From Listeria kieliensis (GTDB taxonomy: Bacteria > Bacillota > Bacilli > Lactobacillales > Listeriaceae): a stretch of 64,000 bases of DNA. Position 1 is the first letter of the stretch, and each line of letters opens with the position of its first letter. The notes under the pieces are model-generated. The model did no database searches. It saw only the letters and a program-made list of their open reading frames with translations, and was not told the origin of the DNA. The stretch is from the NCBI RefSeq assembly GCF_003369925.1, contig NZ_LARY01000001.1, forward strand, positions 434,001 to 498,000, read 5' to 3'. Both the position numbers and the translations under genes were made by a program. Shown piece after piece: positions 57,919 through 64,000 of the stretch.

Positions 57919-59184
57919 ATGGATTTTGATGTAATTGTGATTGGTGGAGGACCATCTGGATTAATGGCGGCTATTTCAGCTGCTGAACAAAATAAACAAG
58001 TTTTATTGATTGAAAAGGGCCCTAAATTAGGAAGAAAGCTGATTTTATCTGGAGGAGGACGGTGCAATGTAACAAATCGTAGACCTGTAGATGAAATTAT
58101 TCAGCATATTCCTGGGAATGGACGCTTTTTATATAGTGCGTTTCATCAATTTGACAATGAAGATATTATCACGTTTTTTGAAAAACTAGGGGTTCAATTA
58201 AAAGAAGAAGACCATGGTCGAATGTTTCCAGTGTCAAATAGTGCACGTTCCGTTGCAGAAGCAATGATTCAGCGCATGGAGAAACTAAATGTAAAAGTCT
58301 ATATGAAGACAGCCGTTAAACGAGTTTGCTATGAAAATGGGGCAACAACTGGGGTTATCCTTCTGGATGGGCAAGAAATAACGGCGAGAAGTGTGATTGT
58401 AGCTGTAGGTGGGAAATCAGTTCCACGCACTGGTTCTACAGGAGATGGTTATGCTTGGGCAAAAGAAGCAGGGCACACTATCACGGAACTTTATCCAACA
58501 GAAGTACCGATCACTTCGAATGAAGAGTTTATTCAAAAAAAACGTCTACAAGGTATTTCACTTCGCGATATAGCGCTTTCAGTGTTTAACTCCAAAGGAA
58601 AACCGATCATTACCCACCAAATGGATATGATCTTTACTCACTTTGGGATTTCAGGACCTGCCGCACTGCGGTGTAGCATGTTTGTTTTGAAAGAATTGAA
58701 AAATCAAAACCAAGTGACGATGCAGCTTGATTTATTTCCTGATGAATCACCGGAAACTTTAAAAAAACGCGTTTTTGCACTACTTGAAGCGAGTCCTAAA
58801 AAAGCTTTGAAAAATGCACTTGCCTCACTTACACAAGAAAAACTACTACTTTTTTTGCTAGAAAAAGCGAATTTAGATATTGAAAATTCATATCGACAAG
58901 TCAGCCCAAAGAAACTAGATCAATTTGTTTGGTCACTTAAAAACTTTCTCTTTACAGTAAACGGAACATTAAGTTTTGATAAAGCCTTTGTAACGGGTGG
59001 CGGTGTTTCTATTAAAGAAATTAATCCTCGAGAAATGCAGTCTAAACTCATGTCTGGATTGTTTTTTTGTGGTGAAATTTTAGATATTAATGGCTATACC
59101 GGCGGATATAATATCACTTGCGCTCTTGTAACAGGGCACACGGCAGGGGAGAACGCAGCTTTTTTTGCAGAACAAGGTAATTAA
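57919..59184 (+). CDS. HI0933/YtfP-family flavoprotein
   Basis: The 421-residue protein has an N-terminal FAD-binding [20 protein letters not shown], then [39 protein letters not shown] and the C-terminal [20 protein letters not shown] of the HI0933 family (BaiN/YtfP). The family contains NAD(P)H-dependent reductases of unsettled substrate. AAAGGAG lies 6 bases before the ATG. Confidence 0.9.
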   Translation: MDFDVIVIGGGPSGLMAAISAAEQNKQVLLIEKGPKLGRKLILSGGGRCNVTNRRPVDEIIQHIPGNGRFLYSAFHQFDNEDIITFFEKLGVQLKEEDHGRMFPVSNSARSVAEAMIQRMEKLNVKVYMKTAVKRVCYENGATTGVILLDGQEITARSVIVAVGGKSVPRTGSTGDGYAWAKEAGHTITELYPTEVPITSNEEFIQKKRLQGISLRDIALSVFNSKGKPIITHQMDMIFTHFGISGPAALRCSMFVLKELKNQNQVTMQLDLFPDESPETLKKRVFALLEASPKKALKNALASLTQEKLLLFLLEKANLDIENSYRQVSPKKLDQFVWSLKNFLFTVNGTLSFDKAFVTGGGVSIKEINPREMQSKLMSGLFFCGEILDINGYTGGYNITCALVTGHTAGENAAFFAEQGN

Positions 59185-59195
59185 ACTGGACGAAT

Positions 59196-59263
59196 AAAAA
59201 AGAACAGAAGTGACGGGAAGTCCATTTTGTAGTAAGGCTATCCGCTTCATTTCTGTTCTTTTA
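59196..59263. terminator. Bidirectional terminator between the flavoprotein and aquaporin genes
   Basis: AAAAGAACAGAAGTGA pairs with TCATTTCTGTTCTTTT with one G-U pair over a long loop. T runs occur on both strands. Confidence 0.85.
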
Positions 59264-59287
59264 AATGTAACTTGAATCGTACTTAAG

Positions 59288-59950
59288 CTATTTTTCGCTG
59301 TCTAATACAAACTTGCTGACAAAAGCAGCTAAAATTCCTCCAAGTATCGGAGCTATAATGAAAAGCCAAAGTTCAGAAAGTGCACTCTGGCCTACAAATA
59401 AAGCAGGTGCAATACTTCTCGCTGGATTAACAGATGTTCCAGTTAAAGGAATGCCAAGCAAATGAACAAGTGTCAAAGTGAGTCCAATAGCAAGACCTGC
59501 AAAAGCTGTATTTCCTTTTTTTCCGGTTACAGCCATCACAACTAAAACGAAAATAAAGGTTAAGATCACTTCTACTAAAAATGCGCCTGAAACTGAAAGG
59601 GCACCAAATCCATTTTGACCAAGATTATCTGTCGGAAGAGAAGAGGTAAGTAAAAAAGTTCGAAGTGTGAGCGTTGCGACAATCCCTCCCAAAATTTGTG
59701 CAATCAGATAAATAAGAAGTTCTTTTAACGGCATGCGTTTATTGATAAACATGGCAATGGAAACAGCAGGATTGATATGACAACCTGAAATCGTTCCAAT
59801 ACTATAAGCCATGGCAACAATAGAAAGGCCGAATGCGAGTGCAATGCCTGGTGTCCCAACTCCTTCTATGCCGCCCCCAAGGACAGCGGTTCCGGTACCA
59901 AACAGAACGAGTGTAAAAGTGCCGATAAATTCAGCTAAAGCTTTTTTCAA
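59288..59950 (-). CDS. aqpZ: Aquaporin Z-type water channel
   Basis: The 220-residue MIP-family channel has six membrane helices and both NPA loops: CHINPAVSIAM and TGTSVNPARSI. The selectivity-filter histidine (LVHLLGIP), threonine before SVNPAR and the following arginine match water-selective AqpZ rather than glycerol facilitators. It starts at TTG with AAGGAGG 7 bases upstream. Two palindromes lie around its promoter. Confidence 0.92.
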   Translation of the reverse strand: MKKALAEFIGTFTLVLFGTGTAVLGGGIEGVGTPGIALAFGLSIVAMAYSIGTISGCHINPAVSIAMFINKRMPLKELLIYLIAQILGGIVATLTLRTFLLTSSLPTDNLGQNGFGALSVSGAFLVEVILTFIFVLVVMAVTGKKGNTAFAGLAIGLTLTLVHLLGIPLTGTSVNPARSIAPALFVGQSALSELWLFIIAPILGGILAAFVSKFVLDSEK

Positions 59951-59977
59951 AATCTTTCCTCCTTAAAACATGAATAA

Positions 59978-60031
59978 TATAGAGATCCTATACTATTATA
60001 ATGGTTTTTTTATGTTAAAAAATCTAGATTT
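59978..60031 (-). promoter_or_regulatory. aqpZ promoter with two palindromes
   Basis: On the minus strand TATAAT (59996-60001) is the -10. TATAGAGATCCTATA (59978-59992), a 15-base dyad with 5-base arms, overlaps the expected start site. AAATCTAGATTT (60020-60031), a perfect palindrome, lies near the -35. Both look like operators; the regulator is unknown. Confidence 0.5.
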
Positions 60032-60095
60032 AATGTTTTATGAGTGAAATTTTGGCGTTTCGATGAATAAATAAAATCAAAATAGTTAAGAGCAT

Positions 60096-61527
60096 TTATT
60101 CATAGACTAGAACAAAAGATTTAAGAATTCCGTGAATAATATTTTCAATTTCAGAAATTTCACAGGGTGTGCTGATATAATAGGTATGTGCATTTTCTTG
60201 GAAGGCATAATGATTGGTAATTAAATATTGAAAAGTAGTTAAGTTTGACTGAAAGGCTGGATCACAGTTTGAGAGGCTGACAATATTAATATTGCTAGAA
60301 AATAAATTGATCAGCATTGCTTCGATATAGAGCTTCCTATTTTTTTCTTCATCTAAAAAAAGATAAATAGTAATTTGTTCAATCGGTTCGATTTGATTTG
60401 CCATGATAATTTGGCAAAGTGTATAGGCAATAACAGGGCGTTTTTGAGCGGAATCTGTATAAACTTGTGTCAAGGCAAGGCATTGCTTATAGAGTTTTTC
60501 TTCATAAAAAATTGGTTGATTATAGGAGAGAAGATCATCAATGATGCTTGTTTGAGCGAAATCATTCAATATATAAACATCATTTAAATAGCAGCTGAGA
60601 ACATCTAAAAGAGTTTCATCTTGGATATTTAAAAATTGGCGACAAAGGGCCTTGTGTGTCTTATTGAACAAATAATGTTTCTGTCGTTGTAGTTGAAAGT
60701 GAAGACTATCCTTGCAGTAAACATGTCCTTCTTTAAGCATGACGGTAAAAAAAAACAAATTCATCTTCTGGAAGGTCATGTAGCTGAAAATATTGTTTAG
60801 TTAGTCGAGCGATTTGCTTTTTGAATAACTCATAATCGTCACAGCGAACAATGCCTTCTCGTTGCTTATCACTCAGGTGAATTGTGTGACCTAGAGATAA
60901 ACGTTTAACCGAGACCTTGAAGCGATATAGAATTTTGTTTGCGTCATAGGAAGCAATATAAGAAGGAAATTGTTCTTTTAAAGAAGCAATAAAGTCATCA
61001 TAAAAAAATAAGTCATTTACAAAAATGGGGTATTCTCGACTAAAGTACAGTAATTTGTTGTAAAAGTTGCGGATATTTAATTCGCTACCTGTAAGGATAA
61101 GTGGATTGTTCTTCAGTTTAACGGAATAGCTACAGAGCAAATGATTTAGGGCCTTTAAGTATCTAGCATACGTGGATTCAGAGAAGAAAAAGGTGGTCAA
61201 GATTTTAGTTACATCCAACTTGTCGTGGCTGAAAAGATGCTTGAAAATAAAAAAACTAGGTTCTTCTTGGATGATTTTCAGCATCAGTTGATATTTGTTT
61301 TGGGGAGAGCATGTGTAAAAAACTTTGTTTAATTCAGTTGTTTTTATAATCGCATCAGGTTGTACATCGGCAAAATAAGAAAAATCTTTTCGAATAGTTT
61401 CTTTTGAAACGGCTAATTTGTCAGCAAAAGTTTCGATATCTTTAGGTTCGGTGGATAGTTCTTTTAGTAACCGAACTTTTCGATGATTGCTTTTGTTGAT
61501 GAAAAAATCAATTAAAAAGTTATTCAT
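60096..61527 (-). pseudogene. Mga/AtxA-like regulator split by a frameshift at a T9 run
   Basis: Two minus-strand frames join into one regulator of about 477 residues. The first (61527-60733, 264 residues) has a helix-turn-helix near residue 35 (TFADKLAVSKETIRKDFSYF). The second (60779-60096, 227 residues) has the rest of the helical C-terminal domain. The break is at nine consecutive Ts (A9 at 60747-60755 on the plus strand). With eight Ts the protein would read through as ...DEFVFFTVMLKEG. This is a pseudogene, a phase-variable switch or a sequencing error. The Mga-like call rests on length, N-terminal HTH and helical PRD-like body. Confidence 0.75.
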
Positions 61528-61618
61528 AATTTATCACCCTTAGGTTGAGATATCTTTCTATACAATACCATTTTCCTATTAAATTAAACTGGCAAAATTT
61601 TTTCCTGTAGACTAATTA

Positions 61619-61648
61619 TTGACAGTATTTTTAAAATCTTACTGATAC
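61619..61648 (+). promoter_or_regulatory. Promoter reading toward the surface-protein remnant
   Basis: TTGACA, an 18-base spacer and TGATAC lie about 70 bases upstream of the remnant's ribosome site. The same 373-base gap 61528-61900 also holds the remnant and a terminator. Confidence 0.5.
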
Positions 61649-61717
61649 GGTGATTAAATCTATTTTAAAATTCACTTTAAATTGATAGATAATGAAAGGA
61701 ATTGACGGAGGACGTTT

Positions 61718-61822
61718 GTTAGAAGAAAATGGAAATGCAAGCTTCTATCAAGTACACTTGTTGCAGGAATTCTTAGAAAGATTATTCACTTGATAAATGA
61801 AGATGGGCAAAAAAATAAATAA
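61718..61822 (+). pseudogene. Remnant of a secreted/surface protein gene (signal peptide only)
   Basis: A GGAGG site is followed, at normal distance, by a frame that begins GTT instead of a start codon and encodes VRRKWKCKLLSSTLVAGIL, a basic then hydrophobic stretch like a Gram-positive signal peptide. After about 20 residues it continues as unrelated sequence and stops after 34 codons. With one base change GTT would be a GTG or ATG-like start. I read it as the 5' stub of a deleted surface-protein gene. It sits next to the broken Mga-like gene. Confidence 0.45.
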
Positions 61823-61883
61823 GAACAGAAATCAAGAAACTAAACCATGTTTTAATGGAAGTTCTGACATTCCTGTTCTATTT
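61821..61883. terminator. Terminator between the remnant and the serine hydrolase gene
   Basis: AGAACAG pairs with CTGTTCT with partial extension over a long loop. Poly-A and poly-T flanks suggest it works for the minus-strand gene too. Confidence 0.6.
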
Positions 61884-61900
61884 TAGCGATTCATGAACTT

Positions 61901-62914
61901 TTACTTGTTTGGCTTAACTTCCATTAAGAAAGTATCTACAATTTCTTCTCGTTTCTCAAGGAAAAGGGGATTGTTTCGAGTAGGATGAATCCGATTTGAA
62001 AGTACAACTAGCCCGTGCTGCGTTAAAGGATCAAGAACAATAAAAGTTCCCGTAAAACCCGTATGATACAGAGCAAAGTGATCTTGGATTTTTCGCAAAT
62101 CAAAGCCAATACCTCGGTCGCGATTCAAACTTGGCGTGTAGTTTTCTCGGATAGCATCCAAGCTCTGTCTCGAAAAAAGTGGCGCTCCATCTTTAAAAAG
62201 AAAAGCCTCCGCAAATAAAAGCAAATCATCAAGTGAGGAAAATAAACCAGCATGTCCTGTATTTCCACCAGCAATAAACGCTTTATGATCATGAACGATT
62301 CCAGTGATCAATCCTCGTTTGTCTGAGAGTTCAGTCGGAACAGAGCTCTCTGGATCGGCTGAATAAAAGCTTGTTTGTTTCGTGCCAAGCGGTCTTAAAA
62401 TGTTTTGTTCAATTTGCTTTTCGAAAGGTTCTGGTACAAGCGCCTCAATTAAATAGCCAAGCAGTAAAAAGTTAATATCTGAGTACTCCACAAATTCTTT
62501 TGCTGGCTTTACTTGTTCCGCAGAATAGACGTAACGCTTGACATCACTTGGCTTTTCAATCACAAAGTGAGGAACGCTTTTAGGCAAACCCGATGTGTGA
62601 GTAACAAGATCGAGAATCGTGATTGTTTCGTGCTTGAAACGAGGTAAATAATTACTAAGCGTATCGTTCCAGTTGAACAAGGCTTTTTCATGTAGTTGAA
62701 CCAGTCGAATAGTTGTTGCAAGTACCTTCGTTAAAGAAGCTAAATCATACAGATTCGATGTCGAAGGAAGTAATGGCGTTTTTTCAGGCACCCAGGTTTT
62801 ATCGCCTAAAACAGCTGTTTGGGTGGATTGCGGAGTTAAAATGGCAAAACTCACCCCTGGAGCGGTTTTCTCATGAACTAATTGGTGTAACAAGTTGGTT
62901 GTTTGTTTAAACAT
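61901..62914 (-). CDS. Beta-lactamase-family serine hydrolase
   Basis: The 337-residue protein has the class C beta-lactamase/penicillin-binding fold: S60-L-T-K63, the YSD motif in VEYSDINFLLLGYL, and HTGFTGT near residue 300. No signal peptide is evident, so it may be a cytoplasmic esterase or peptidase rather than a true beta-lactamase. The ATG at 62914 has GGAGG 7 bases upstream; the frame open to 62965 is unsupported. L. monocytogenes has a similar peptidase gene in this region. Confidence 0.88.
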   Translation of the reverse strand: MFKQTTNLLHQLVHEKTAPGVSFAILTPQSTQTAVLGDKTWVPEKTPLLPSTSNLYDLASLTKVLATTIRLVQLHEKALFNWNDTLSNYLPRFKHETITILDLVTHTSGLPKSVPHFVIEKPSDVKRYVYSAEQVKPAKEFVEYSDINFLLLGYLIEALVPEPFEKQIEQNILRPLGTKQTSFYSADPESSVPTELSDKRGLITGIVHDHKAFIAGGNTGHAGLFSSLDDLLLFAEAFLFKDGAPLFSRQSLDAIRENYTPSLNRDRGIGFDLRKIQDHFALYHTGFTGTFIVLDPLTQHGLVVLSNRIHPTRNNPLFLEKREEIVDTFLMEVKPNK

Positions 62915-63147
62915 AAATAAGCCTCCATTCACTGGTTCATTCAAAATAATAGCCATCTGGATCAAATGAATTTGATAATCTATCGTGAGGCCAATGCTTC
63001 CTTTTTTTCTTTATTTGAATTTTACGGTACAATAAAAATGATTGTTTCTTGCCCGTTTATTTCATTAATTGTGGTTTACTTAACAAATTAACCTCATTAT
63101 CACAAATCAGTAGGGGAATGTCAATAACAGAAAAAGGTGTGGTAGAA

Positions 63148-63822
63148 GTGACAGAAACAGAAGCCGAAACACTTGTGACACCAGCAGAACTGGTGGTGCT
63201 TGCTAAAAAACGAAGCGAGTCTTTTCGACTAGAAGGTTTTGTTCCTGGGCAAGGGAAAAAGACAGCTAAAATCATGTTTGTAGGTGAGGCGCCGGGAGAA
63301 ACGGAAATTCATAATTTGATTCCTTTTAGTGGACGAGCAGGTGATGAATTGATGCAATTCATGGAAATTGCTGGCCTTACAAGGGAAGATGTCTATATTA
63401 CGAGTGCGGTGAGAAGTAGACCGTATCGTTACGGGGAAAAGAAAGATCGGAAAACAGGTGAAATGATCAAACGACGTTATAACCGTACGCCGACGCAAAA
63501 AGAAATTTACGCGCAGGCGCCTGTTCTGGATTTTGAAATTCAAGCCATTCAGCCCAAGCTAATTATCACGCTTGGCAATATTGGCTTAAGACGATTGCTT
63601 GGAAAAGAAGCTGGCGTTTCTGATTTACATGGTCAGCTGCTCGTAAAACCCATTCAAAAGCTTGCTTCGCTTGATGAAAACCGGTTTGAATGGACAGAAA
63701 CATGCTATACGATTATTCCTACTTTTCACCCAGCAAGTATTTTTTATAATCGGAAACTATTACCGCAGATCAAAGCGGATTTTGAAGCAATTGGTTCATA
63801 TGTAAAGGAGTATTTAAGATGA
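63148..63822 (+). CDS. Uracil-DNA glycosylase superfamily protein
   Basis: The roughly 224-residue protein has the UDG family 4/5-like motifs: [24 protein letters not shown] and the C-terminal PTFHPASI. It has only one cysteine, so it lacks the iron-sulfur cluster of typical family 4 enzymes. The GTG at 63148 has AAAAAGGTG 8 bases upstream; an ATG at 63118 has a site too close. It overlaps the next gene by 4 bases. Glycosylase activity is inferred from family only. Confidence 0.82.
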   Translation: MTETEAETLVTPAELVVLAKKRSESFRLEGFVPGQGKKTAKIMFVGEAPGETEIHNLIPFSGRAGDELMQFMEIAGLTREDVYITSAVRSRPYRYGEKKDRKTGEMIKRRYNRTPTQKEIYAQAPVLDFEIQAIQPKLIITLGNIGLRRLLGKEAGVSDLHGQLLVKPIQKLASLDENRFEWTETCYTIIPTFHPASIFYNRKLLPQIKADFEAIGSYVKEYLR

Positions 63823-64000
63823 AATTTGTAGTTGTTGGCTCTGGAATTGTCGGGGCAAGCGCCGCTTATCACCTGGCAAGAAATGGTCATTCTGTGACAG
63901 TTATTGACCGGAAAGATGCGGGACAAGCAACGGAACACGCGGCGGGAATTATTTGTCCGTGGGTCTCAAAAAGGCGGAACAAAGTTTGGTACGAGCTCGC
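63819..64000 (+). CDS. FAD-dependent oxidoreductase, DadA-like (3' end missing)
   Basis: The first 60 codons show a typical dinucleotide-binding start, [20 protein letters not shown], then [12 protein letters not shown] and HAAGIICPW, as in D-amino-acid dehydrogenase and glycine oxidase type enzymes. The window ends inside it. Its ATG overlaps the stop of the UDG-like gene, so it is coupled to it. Confidence 0.85.
   Translation, partial: MKFVVVGSGIVGASAAYHLARNGHSVTVIDRKDAGQATEHAAGIICPWVSKRRNKVWYEL

Noticed and set aside
61692-61792. Short peptide from the ATG at 61692 (MKGIDGGRLLEENG...)
   Set aside because: It has no upstream ribosome site and reads over the GGAGG of the better signal-peptide frame, so it looks like chance.

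Overview
The window looks like conserved chromosome from a low-GC Gram-positive bacterium of the family Listeriaceae (Listeria in the broad sense). I base this on gene order recalled for Listeria monocytogenes: ylmH, niaR, divIVA, ileS, dapF, PAP2, cspB, alsS, deoC/lacI/pdp, alsD, zwf, rnz, dinB, xpaC/telA, fhuC/fur, xerD, deoB, pnp, lysA, scpAB, rluB, resDE, ribU, fer, ypbB/recQ, LysM protein, cmk, rpsA, folE, hepS/menG/hepT, ndk, aroC-aroB-aroH-hisC-tyrA-aroA, a TPR protein, reoY, ypjA. Several blocks I would expect from that order are missing here: nad genes beside niaR, ilv-leu beside alsD, fhuBGD beside fhuC, and der-gpsA-hup between rpsA and folE. That suggests a divergent or rearranged relative rather than L. 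monocytogenes itself. These comparisons are from memory.

Layout. 1-7.2 kb: RNA-binding and division genes, a T-box-controlled isoleucyl-tRNA synthetase, dapF, a PAP2 phosphatase and a cold-shock gene with a long structured leader. 7.4-13.2 kb: the acetoin genes alsS and (opposite strand) alsD flank a deoxynucleoside catabolic group. 13.4-24 kb: small acetyltransferase and hypothetical genes, zwf, rnz, an SDR, LexA-controlled dinB, the xpaC-telA pair, a Nudix hydrolase and a potassium channel. 23.8-26.4 kb: an iron island (FNR, FhuC-type ATPase, Fur) with several Fur-box-like sites and a PerR-box-like site. 26.5-33.2 kb: xerD, deoB, pnp, lysA, scpAB, rluB. 33.4-41 kb: resDE, a thioesterase, an FMN riboswitch with ribU, ferredoxin, ypbB-recQ and a LysM membrane protein. 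41.2-57 kb: asparaginase, cmk, rpsA, folE, the menaquinone/heptaprenyl operon, ndk, a seven-gene shikimate to tyrosine/phenylalanine operon, the TPR protein and reoY. 57-64 kb: YugP protease, a flavoprotein, aquaporin, a frameshifted Mga-like regulator beside an apparent surface-protein remnant, a serine hydrolase, a UDG-like protein and a partial FAD oxidoreductase.

Most of the window is ordinary core genome. Intrinsic terminators separate the transcription units very regularly, several bidirectional. I found no rRNA, tRNA, CRISPR array, insertion sequence or prophage. The most unusual points are the homopolymer frameshift in the Mga-like gene and its neighbouring signal-peptide remnant, the iron island that has lost its permease, the scar between rpsA and folE, an unannotated 46-codon membrane peptide, and several palindromic operators with no assigned regulator. 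I see no convincing wholly new system.
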